DNA of 64,000 bases, from NCBI RefSeq assembly GCF_004770145.1, contig NZ_RQFW01000005.1:310001-374000 (forward strand), written 5' to 3'. Both the position numbers and the translations under genes were made by a program. The stretch is from Leptospira bourretii. Lineage in GTDB: Bacteria > Spirochaetota > Leptospiria > Leptospirales > Leptospiraceae. The notes beneath the pieces were generated by a model. The model did not search any database and was not told where the DNA came from. It saw only the letters and a list, made by a program, of their open reading frames with translations. Shown piece after piece: positions 56,918 to 64,000 of the stretch (positions are counted from its first letter, which is position 1; each line of letters starts with the position of its first letter).

Positions 56918-57796
56918 ATGTCCCAAGCTGCCGCCCAGTCCAAAAAAGTATCTTTTCGCGCCAAAGAGTCTACAGTCTGCCCGATTTGTGATGAAAATCA
57001 CCAAAAAGAACAAATGTTTCAGGGTGGTGGCCGACTCATCGCCGGGAAGTTGGCTCAAGATTTACGTCGTTTATACGAAAAAAATAAAAAATTTGGTCGT
57101 GTGAGTCCTCTGGATTATGTCATGACCGTCTGTCCTCGTTGTCTGTATTCGTCCTTTCCCAAAGATTGGAATTCTCTAAACCCTGCTGACAACGAAGCCA
57201 TTCGAATGGCTACCGATTCTCGTAGAAGTTATATAGAAAAAATTCTAGGTCCCTTAGACTTTACCCAGGATCGCCAAATTGTGTTAGGTGCTGCTTCCTA
57301 TTTACTTGGGATGGATTGTTACCAACTTCGAGGTGCCAGTGTGGCCCCTACTCCCAAAAAAGCTGTTTGTGCCATTCGTGCAGCTTGGTTTTTTTCAGAC
57401 CTTCATGATGAGTTTCCTCATATTGGATATGATAAAATAAGAGACTTACTTTATCAAAAAGCTGCAGTGATTTATGGTTATACCTTGGAACTCATGCAAA
57501 ATGGAAACGAACCTGTGGACCAAGCTGCGGGGATACTTGGCCCGGATACAGATAATAACTGGGGATTTGATGGAGTGATCTATCTCAATGCATTCTTAAC
57601 AAAAAAATTCAAAGACCAAATGGCTCCAAAGCCAGAAGACCAAGTTTTGTTATTGTCTCGAGCCAAAAGAACACTGGCAAGGCTCTATGGATCAGGAAAG
57701 GCTTCCAAAGGAAAACCAGGTCCCATTGTAGAAATGACTCGTGAGCTTTATGATGAGTATAATACCATTTTAGAAGCAATGGGAGGCGAGAAGTAA
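56918..57796 (+). CDS. DUF2225 family protein
   Basis: A 292-residue protein with the DUF2225 pattern: CPICDENHQKEQMFQGG near the start, then RVSPLDYVMTVCPRCLYSSF, two CXXC pairs that should bind zinc (C21/C24 and C72/C75). The rest is helical with TPR-like segments. Function of the family is unknown. It is followed by truA after four bases, so they probably share a transcript. Confidence 0.82.
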   Translation: MSQAAAQSKKVSFRAKESTVCPICDENHQKEQMFQGGGRLIAGKLAQDLRRLYEKNKKFGRVSPLDYVMTVCPRCLYSSFPKDWNSLNPADNEAIRMATDSRRSYIEKILGPLDFTQDRQIVLGAASYLLGMDCYQLRGASVAPTPKKAVCAIRAAWFFSDLHDEFPHIGYDKIRDLLYQKAAVIYGYTLELMQNGNEPVDQAAGILGPDTDNNWGFDGVIYLNAFLTKKFKDQMAPKPEDQVLLLSRAKRTLARLYGSGKASKGKPGPIVEMTRELYDEYNTILEAMGGEK

Positions 57797-57800
57797 GGGT

Positions 57801-58595
57801 TTGCCCAACTATGCTCTTCTCGTCGAATTCGACGGCACTCACTTCTACGGTTGGCAGAAACAAAAAAATTTACCGACAGTCCAAGCTGCCATTGAATCAG
57901 CCCTATCCATTATTTTAAATAAAAATCCCGCATCACGTTTGTCAGTTGCCGGTAGAACAGATACCGGTGTTCACGGGCTTGGTATGGTGTGTAATTTTAA
58001 AACAGAATTCCCCATTCCCAACTTTCATAAACTACTCGTATCCATCAATGCCCTCACCCCTAAAGCAGTTTCAGTCAAAAATGTAATCGAGGTGCCAGCA
58101 GAATTTCATTCTAGGTTCAGTTGCACTGGAAGAGAATACATCTACAAAATTTATTATAGTAAATATGAAAGTAGTTTTGTAGAAGGTAGAGCCTTCTGGG
58201 TCAAACACCATGTTGATTGGGATTTGGTAGAAAACCAACTCACAAACCTTGTGGGAGAAAAAGACTTTCGATCCCTAACCAAAGCAAAGTCGATGGCAGG
58301 CAAACGGGCTGTCAGAGAAATCTTTGACATTCGTTTGGAACGATTGACACCGGATTGGATCCAAATCAGAATCCGTGCCAACGGATTTATGCACAATATG
58401 GTTCGTATTACTGTAGGAACTTTACTAGACATTGGGAAGGGACGTTGGAAATCTAGATCCATCGGCTCTATTTTGGAAGAGAAGAACCGTTCGACGGCAG
58501 GAATGACACTCCCGCCGGATGGACTCTATTTCGTCCGTGCATATTACGAAGATTATCCGGAAATTCATGAATTGTATCAAATCGCTCTTCCTTAG
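57801..58595 (+). CDS. truA: tRNA pseudouridine(38-40) synthase
   Basis: A 264-residue TruA that isomerises U38, U39 and U40 in the anticodon arm of tRNAs. The catalytic aspartate is in AGRTDTGVHGLG, and the N-terminal EFDGTHFYGWQKQ and C-terminal GFMHNMVRITVGTLLDIG motifs are intact. The start is TTG 57801, with GGG a few bases upstream. The stop lies inside the next gene, which starts 29 bases earlier. Confidence 0.93.
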   Translation: MPNYALLVEFDGTHFYGWQKQKNLPTVQAAIESALSIILNKNPASRLSVAGRTDTGVHGLGMVCNFKTEFPIPNFHKLLVSINALTPKAVSVKNVIEVPAEFHSRFSCTGREYIYKIYYSKYESSFVEGRAFWVKHHVDWDLVENQLTNLVGEKDFRSLTKAKSMAGKRAVREIFDIRLERLTPDWIQIRIRANGFMHNMVRITVGTLLDIGKGRWKSRSIGSILEEKNRSTAGMTLPPDGLYFVRAYYEDYPEIHELYQIALP

Positions 58596-59205
58596 CCTAA
58601 TTCTCGCTCTTACTCTTTTTTCCGGTCTTCTTTCTGCACAAACCCTAGAAGAATACAACAAACGCCGGTATGAAATCGGTGGATGGGTAGGTGCCGCCAA
58701 TCCAATGCCCGGAACTCCCACAGTTCGTGTGTTAGAGACTACTCTTGGCGGTGGATTTTATGCCCGGATGCCATGGCCTTGGATTTTTTATACAGAAGTG
58801 GGTGGATCTTACGCTGTTTTCCTCTCTCGATCCGAAAGAGCTCTGACTGCCATGCCTTTGTATGCTGCTTTGGCATACAAAATTCCCATTGAACTTCCCA
58901 TTCAATTTTTTATCAAAGGTGGTGGTGGATCTGCTTATGTGGTCGCAAGGCCGGCTGATACGGCCCGTTGGAATCCTTCCGCCTTTGCTGGGTTAGAAGC
59001 CAGTTTTATTGCTGGTCGTAGGATTCGAATTGGGGTTCGATTGGATTATCATAAGATTTTTGAGACACAATTGGATGTGCCAAACCAATACCGATATCCA
59101 CTTTCTAGTCCTTATGACGACCCTCGTTTGCAAAATCCCGCCAATTACACTTTGCAGAACGTGGACTTTTTCTATTTCGGTCTAACGGTAGGAGTGTTAT
59201 TTTAG
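58567..59205 (+). CDS. Outer-membrane beta-barrel-like protein
   Basis: A 212-residue secreted protein. From ATG 58567 (GGA seven bases upstream) it has a signal peptide (SLFLSLILALTLFSGLLSAQ region) and a mature part of alternating Gly/aromatic strands (GGWVGAANPMPG, TLGGGFYARMPWPWIFYTEV, RIRIGVRLDYHKIFE, FFYFGLTVGVLF at the end). The size suggests an eight-stranded barrel. The first 29 bases overlap truA, and the stop shares a base with the GTG of the next gene, so the three genes are coupled. Confidence 0.7.
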   Translation: MNCIKSLFLSLILALTLFSGLLSAQTLEEYNKRRYEIGGWVGAANPMPGTPTVRVLETTLGGGFYARMPWPWIFYTEVGGSYAVFLSRSERALTAMPLYAALAYKIPIELPIQFFIKGGGGSAYVVARPADTARWNPSAFAGLEASFIAGRRIRIGVRLDYHKIFETQLDVPNQYRYPLSSPYDDPRLQNPANYTLQNVDFFYFGLTVGVLF

Positions 59206-60503
59206 TGAAATCGTCATCCCTAAAACTTTTGGCCCTATTCTTCAGTGTTCTTATTTTTATTCATTGTAAAACCAAACTAGACTTAGGTGAAAAATCGAAA
59301 CTTCCCGTTATTTCAACATTGTTCAATAACAGAATGTTATTACTTCTCAAAGGAACTTACGCCACTGACAATCCCCTTGATTGGAGTGAACTAAATAACG
59401 GAACTGGGGATTTGTATTTAGATACCCAAGGAGAGGGATTTGATCCCGTTATGACTTTGGTAAACCAACCAAAAGCCGGAAATGTTCCCATCTTTTTGGA
59501 TATCGGGGAAGTAAGAATTTCAAGCAAATACTTGAAAGGTCTAAACGAACTCACACAAATTCGAGATACTGTTGATTCCAATAAATTCTGGGACTACATT
59601 GCACCTAACAGACAAGTATTTTGTACGGTCACCTATTCTTTTGATAACAATACTTGTACAGAAAGTAACGGAATTCTCAAGGCATCTGATTTTTTTAATG
59701 GGATTGGTGCGCAGTTCCCTTCCAACGATCCATCCTCGCAAACGGAAAGTTGGGAATCAGCATTAATAACTGGTCAACCATGGCTTGGACGTCAGTATTA
59801 TTATGCTGCTATTTATTTCCGATCCCTCGTGACGGGTTATGCACTTGATGCAGGAATCCCGGTGACAGGTCGATTTGATAACAGACCCATTGTCAATGGA
59901 CTGAACATTGTCCCACGAAACAACTATGTGGCGGGAACCACTTCGGCGGCAAAAAGTAGCATTGTTCCTAAAATGTTTCCTGCTTTGTACACCCAACTCC
60001 CCACCCAAGCAGATATGCAAATTCGCGATGGATTTGATCCTTATATCTTAGAAGTAAGAATCAATCTAAAAGAAAATTTGATGTTACACTCTTATCTCAC
60101 CAGCCGATCTACGGTTGTAACTTATGTGGGTGTGAGTGATATCTTCTTCGACCATAAAGGGGAAGGTGATGCTGGCGGAAATATATTGACAAGAGCTCGA
60201 GTCATTTATCCAGAGACTGCATCGAGTCTTACGATTTCCGGTGGTGGGAACTCTCTGTTACATTATTATGGAATCTTTCGCCTACAAGAAACCGAATTCA
60301 TTAATGTTTTACCTCTAGCGGCAACCCCTGCCAAACAAGGTGCAAAAATAAAATACCTAAATCCAGGTACTTACAAAGCAGTTTGTTTAGGAGATTTAAC
60401 AAAACAGGACGGTTACCCGGACACTGTAGTACGAGAGACTACATTTAACATTCCAGAGTATCCGTTCAGACAAACATATAACATTGATTTGACATGTCCC
60501 TAG
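59205..60503 (+). CDS. Large lipoprotein, unknown function
   Basis: A 432-residue protein starting at GTG 59205. The signal peptide has lipobox LIFIHC (cysteine 21). The mature part is rich in beta-type sequence with few charged runs (for example NAGI-like Ser/Asn/Gly turns), and has scattered cysteines. No family is recognised. It directly follows the barrel gene (one-base overlap), so barrel and lipoprotein may act together at the outer membrane. Confidence 0.7.
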   Translation: MKSSSLKLLALFFSVLIFIHCKTKLDLGEKSKLPVISTLFNNRMLLLLKGTYATDNPLDWSELNNGTGDLYLDTQGEGFDPVMTLVNQPKAGNVPIFLDIGEVRISSKYLKGLNELTQIRDTVDSNKFWDYIAPNRQVFCTVTYSFDNNTCTESNGILKASDFFNGIGAQFPSNDPSSQTESWESALITGQPWLGRQYYYAAIYFRSLVTGYALDAGIPVTGRFDNRPIVNGLNIVPRNNYVAGTTSAAKSSIVPKMFPALYTQLPTQADMQIRDGFDPYILEVRINLKENLMLHSYLTSRSTVVTYVGVSDIFFDHKGEGDAGGNILTRARVIYPETASSLTISGGGNSLLHYYGIFRLQETEFINVLPLAATPAKQGAKIKYLNPGTYKAVCLGDLTKQDGYPDTVVRETTFNIPEYPFRQTYNIDLTCP

Positions 60504-60581
60504 TAAAAAAATAGTTTCTATTTTCAATTTTACTTTTTCTCTAACACCGTTTTCGATGAAGTTGGTAAAAGTACCAATGAT

Positions 60582-62432
60582 ATGAAAACGATTCTGCTCA
60601 AACTACGTTCACTCTTTTCCAAGGATTCCCATCTCCATGGGGAATTGCAGTTTCCAATTCGATACAAACTCCTTCTCATTACCTCGGTTGTTTTGCTTGT
60701 CTCAATGTCTGGGATCATCTTTTTGGCATCTTATTTTTTTAGAAAGGATAGTGAGGTTCGGGTAAAAGAAAACAATATCAAAATCAATGAGATCTTATCT
60801 CTAAAAGTGAAGTCGGATTTACATTCGATGAAACAAGATATTCATATCACAGCATCTGCCATTCTAAGAAGCCCAGGCTCAGCCAATGTGATCGCCAAAG
60901 AATTGTTTGAGGAAGACCAAAATTTTCTATTGATTGGCGCCTATGATGTAAGTTTAAATCCAAAATTCGAAGCACTCAACGATGAGTTTTTACAAAAGTA
61001 TGATTATCAAAAATCAGAAGTAAAAGGATTACTGAAAAACATCCAACCCAAGTTAAAAAAATCTTTTGGTGGAACAACAGTGATCTGGAATGCAAGTCCA
61101 CATTTTCGCCATCCTATCCTTTGTTTGAGTTTCCCTCTTTCGGAATCCAAAGACACACATACAATACTTGTTACCTTGGTCAAACTTGATAGTCTACTAG
61201 ATGCTTTCCAAACCTCAGGCCCTGTAGAAACTTTTTTAGTCAGCGAAGATGGAAGTGTACTTGCCCATCCAGATGCCAAAGTTGTTTTATCGGGAATTAA
61301 CCTCAATGACCTTCCCATCGTTGAAAGGATGAAAAAATCGACAGTGGACAATGGCCAATTTCGATATGAAGCCAAAGACGGTGTTTCTTACCTTGGATCT
61401 TTCAAAAAACTGGGACTCGGTGGTGTTGGAGTCATATCACAAGTTCGTGAAGCAAAAATTTTCGAAGAAGTCAACAATATCCAAAAACGAAATGTTTATA
61501 TCTTAATTGTTTCACTTGCTCTTTCTTTTATTGTAGTATATGTTTTTGCGAAATCTTTATCAACGCCCATTTTAAAATTGGTAGATGCTTCTGAAGAAAT
61601 CAGAAGAGGAAATTATCATATTGAACTTCATGCTACCACACATGATGAGATAGGAACCTTAACCAAATCATTTGTGAGCATGGGAAGAGGTTTAGAAGAA
61701 CGGGAAAAACTTAAAGATTCCTTTGGCCGATTTGTGAACCAAGACATTGCAGAATTAGCAGCCAAAGGACGACTTTCCATCGGGGGCCAAAGAAAATATT
61801 GTACAATTTTTTTCTCAGACATTCGAAGTTTTACTGCCATTTCAGAAAAACTGCAACCGGAAGAAGTTGTGGAATTTTTAAATCAATACATGACAGAGAT
61901 GGTGAAATGCGTACAAGAAACAGGAGGGACGGTAGATAAGTTTATCGGAGACGCCATCATGGCAACTTGGGGAGCCCTTCGTGATTCAAAACAACATGCA
62001 AAGTCCTCCATTGAAGCAGCCTTAAGAATGCGAGACAAACTCATCGAGTTCAATAAAGGAAGAGGAACAGTCAAAAAACCCATCATTCAAATTGGATGTG
62101 GAATTAATACAGGTTATGTGATTGCAGGACAAATCGGAAGTGCTGATAAAATGGAATACACTGTCATTGGAGACTCGGTAAACCTTGCTTCTCGAGTGGA
62201 ATCACTCAATAAAGAAACTCATACAGACATCCTAATTACAGAGACTACCTACCAAGAAATTAAATCCGATTACCATGTACTTAGTATGGGCGAAATTGAG
62301 TTAAAAGGTAAATCCAAAGCCCAAAAAGTATATGCCGTATTAGGAAGAAAATCAGATCCCGATTACCCAAAAAATTTAAGCGAACTACAAAAGTTAGTTG
62401 GAATCACTGTTGCAAAAAAGGGGAAAAAATGA
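60582..62432 (+). CDS. Membrane nucleotide cyclase with extracytoplasmic sensor and HAMP
   Basis: A 616-residue class III cyclase. One transmembrane helix (about 27-48) leads to a periplasmic sensor of about 250 residues whose end region (FRYEAKDGVSYLGSFKKLG) is typical of Cache-type domains. A second helix (about 305-325) is followed by HAMP (SLSTPILKLVDASEEIRRGN) and the cyclase domain with IFFSDIRSFTAIS, KFIGDAIMATWGA and EYTVIGDSVNLASRVE. It should make cAMP or cGMP in response to an extracytoplasmic ligand. The stop overlaps the FecR-domain gene by ATGA. Confidence 0.9.
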   Translation: MKTILLKLRSLFSKDSHLHGELQFPIRYKLLLITSVVLLVSMSGIIFLASYFFRKDSEVRVKENNIKINEILSLKVKSDLHSMKQDIHITASAILRSPGSANVIAKELFEEDQNFLLIGAYDVSLNPKFEALNDEFLQKYDYQKSEVKGLLKNIQPKLKKSFGGTTVIWNASPHFRHPILCLSFPLSESKDTHTILVTLVKLDSLLDAFQTSGPVETFLVSEDGSVLAHPDAKVVLSGINLNDLPIVERMKKSTVDNGQFRYEAKDGVSYLGSFKKLGLGGVGVISQVREAKIFEEVNNIQKRNVYILIVSLALSFIVVYVFAKSLSTPILKLVDASEEIRRGNYHIELHATTHDEIGTLTKSFVSMGRGLEEREKLKDSFGRFVNQDIAELAAKGRLSIGGQRKYCTIFFSDIRSFTAISEKLQPEEVVEFLNQYMTEMVKCVQETGGTVDKFIGDAIMATWGALRDSKQHAKSSIEAALRMRDKLIEFNKGRGTVKKPIIQIGCGINTGYVIAGQIGSADKMEYTVIGDSVNLASRVESLNKETHTDILITETTYQEIKSDYHVLSMGEIELKGKSKAQKVYAVLGRKSDPDYPKNLSELQKLVGITVAKKGKK

Positions 62433-64000
62433 ATTTAGACAAAAGAGACCGTCTCGTCTTATTCACCCTTTTAGGTGTTGCTATCCTTTTTTCTATTTTG
62501 TTTTATTTGGATTTGAATCGAAAGATTGGAATTGGAGATCGCGAAGTAGTAGGAACCATATTTTTCAAAAACAATATTGTTCAAAGAAAATTTGAAGATG
62601 AAGTGATTTGGGAAAAATTAGAAAACAATAGCCCGCTCACAAACAAAGATACAATCCGTTCCGAAGCTTTTTCTGATGCACTCATTCGATTAAAAGATGG
62701 AACAGAAATCAACATTGATGAAAACTCAATGTTTAACTTAGATTTGACGGGAGAAGAACCAAATCTTGAGTTTAGCGAAGGTTCGTTAGAAGTTAAAAAA
62801 AATGATTCCAAACCCAACCAAATTAAGATCACAAGCGCTGGTAGCGAAATCAATGTGGATTCGGGGAATGTAAAAATAGAAAAAACAAAAGAAAGAGAAC
62901 TGAGTTTATTTGTTGAAAAAGGGAAAACCACTGTCAAACACCAAGACGGAAAGTCTGTTTCTGTAGAAGAAGGCAAAAAAGCAGAATTTAAAAAAACTGG
63001 AATCGAAATTAAAAAAATTCCAGTGGTTTTGATTTCTCCAACTTCTCAAAAATTATTTTATGCAGAGCCAGACGAAGTTTCAGTTCTATTCCAATGGAAA
63101 ACAGAATCCGGATACGGAGATCCTGTTTTGGAAATCTCAAGATCACCTAACTTTCAAATGACGTTTATCAATGAAAAAGTAGAAGGTAATCAAAGTTCTT
63201 TTCGATTAAAAGAAGGCACTTTTTATTGGAGATTAAAAGTTAAAAACAAAGTCGATTCAGGAACAGAATTTAGCGAAACAAGTAAATTCTTTGTAACAAA
63301 ACTGGAATCCTTCCAGGGAGAATCACCTGAGTCGGGATCCATCATACCTTTTGTGCAAACCTTTCCACTCGTCACTCTTAGTTGGACAAAACTCACAACC
63401 GCCAACTCATACCAACTGATTGTATCCAATTCACCTAAACTCACAAACCCAATCAAACAACAGGAAACCACAGCCAATCAAATTTCTTATGATGACTTAA
63501 AAGAAGGCACCTATTATTGGAAGGTAATTGCCAAGTCTTCCTTTTCAGATACAAAAGACAGAAGTAGCCAAGTACAATCTTTTGTTATCAGAAAACAAAA
63601 TACAGTTCCAACACCGAAATGGATGAGGCCTGCAAATGGATCGGAAATTTCATTGGATGAGATCAAACAAAACCAAGCCATTTTGATTTGGGATGGAAAT
63701 GCAGAATTAAAATCCTATCAGTTAAAAATTGCAAAAGATTCTAAAATGACATCGGTCGTTTTTTCTGAAGAAACAGCTTCCAATTTTCTTGTACCAAACT
63801 GGAACAGTTTAGGGAAGGGAACCTTCTTTGCAACAGTCACAGGAAAATCAAAAGAAGGAAAAGAAACTGAAACTTCTGCTCCTCTCAGTTTTACAGTGGT
63901 AGACCAAAAGAAAAAAATAGAACCTGAAGAAGAAGTTTCTTCAAACAAACCAGATCAAAAATTAGATCCAAAACTGGAAATGATGTCTCCGAATGGAACG
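62429..64000 (+). CDS. FecR-domain envelope protein (partial, runs off the right edge)
   Basis: At least 524 residues are present. A transmembrane anchor (about 9-27) is followed by a FecR domain: SDALIRLKDGTEINIDENSM, SEGSLEVKKND and a VEKGKTTVKHQDGKSVSVEE stretch (about 80-200). After that come repeated Fn3-like sandwich segments with the shape (D/E)-G-T-(F/Y)-Y-W (EGTFYWRLKV, EGTYYWKVIA), and the visible end is Glu/Lys/Pro-rich. FecR domains in leptospiral proteins often sit next to cyclases, suggesting shared signalling. It starts in the last codons of the cyclase gene. Confidence 0.82.
   Translation, partial: MNLDKRDRLVLFTLLGVAILFSILFYLDLNRKIGIGDREVVGTIFFKNNIVQRKFEDEVIWEKLENNSPLTNKDTIRSEAFSDALIRLKDGTEINIDENSMFNLDLTGEEPNLEFSEGSLEVKKNDSKPNQIKITSAGSEINVDSGNVKIEKTKERELSLFVEKGKTTVKHQDGKSVSVEEGKKAEFKKTGIEIKKIPVVLISPTSQKLFYAEPDEVSVLFQWKTESGYGDPVLEISRSPNFQMTFINEKVEGNQSSFRLKEGTFYWRLKVKNKVDSGTEFSETSKFFVTKLESFQGESPESGSIIPFVQTFPLVTLSWTKLTTANSYQLIVSNSPKLTNPIKQQETTANQISYDDLKEGTYYWKVIAKSSFSDTKDRSSQVQSFVIRKQNTVPTPKWMRPANGSEISLDEIKQNQAILIWDGNAELKSYQLKIAKDSKMTSVVFSEETASNFLVPNWNSLGKGTFFATVTGKSKEGKETETSAPLSFTVVDQKKKIEPEEEVSSNKPDQKLDPKLEMMSPNGT

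Overview
The window looks like chromosome from a Leptospira species, probably one of the saprophytic lineages. The base composition is AT-rich (roughly 38-40% GC by eye). It carries a flagellar cap gene, several large signalling proteins of kinds abundant in leptospires (an Aer-like chemoreceptor, PP2C/SpoIIE phosphatases, class III nucleotide cyclases, a GAF-containing sigma-54 activator), many outer-membrane barrels, and lipoproteins with the relaxed spirochaetal lipobox (FLNC, LVSC, FMNC, FIHC). TTG and GTG starts are common. I saw no rRNA, tRNA, CRISPR array, insertion sequence, prophage or plasmid marker, so this is mostly core chromosome. The assignment rests on protein recognition, not on a search.

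Layout. 1-5.3 kb: the N-terminus of a PAS protein running off the left edge, an AT-rich gap, then a FAD dehydrogenase and a thiamine-diphosphate enzyme that overlap by ATGA, followed by dusC. 5.3-10.6 kb: a lipoprotein, a DUF2721 membrane protein, a gap with GC-rich foldable modules, and a fatty-acid pair (3-hydroxyacyl-CoA dehydrogenase, thiolase). 10.6-18 kb: OsmC-like protein and Aer-like receptor on the minus strand, then a plus-strand run: a 45-residue protein, a membrane PP2C phosphatase, a GPH-type sugar transporter and an adenylate/guanylate cyclase. 18-23 kb: small secreted proteins, an acyltransferase, dapF, a methyltransferase and a HAD phosphatase. 23-29.5 kb: fliD and a downstream partner on the minus strand, ppk and a GlcD-like oxidase on the plus strand.

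29.5-40 kb is the most distinctive accessory-like stretch. Two small secreted proteins with matching PPP-containing C-termini precede a CzcCBA-type heavy-metal RND efflux operon that has an extra envelope-protein gene between czcB and czcA. Convergent to it is an operon of a DUF455 ferritin-like protein, a small CXXCH cytochrome and a BBP2-type barrel. 40-48 kb: an alkyltransferase-like DNA repair protein, thiD, a sigma-54 activator, a GAF/PP2C phosphatase, tilS interrupted by a frameshift at a run of ten A, engB and a SprA-like metalloprotease. 48-56.8 kb is largely minus strand: split biotin carboxylase and biotin carrier genes, a BamA/TamA-like barrel and a DUF1566 lipoprotein; an LtaS-like phosphotransferase on the plus strand; a repeat protein of the knotted SFPDFKV kind behind a hairpin; a second acyltransferase and a conserved secreted protein. 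56.9-64 kb is plus strand: DUF2225 protein, truA, a barrel, a lipoprotein, a membrane nucleotide cyclase and a FecR-domain protein that runs off the right edge.

The observations I rate highest are the frameshift in tilS (possible transcriptional slippage), the paired small secreted proteins ahead of the RND operon, the structured GC-rich modules at about 6.98-7.38 kb, and the hairpin next to the ribosome binding site of the SFPDFKV-repeat gene.
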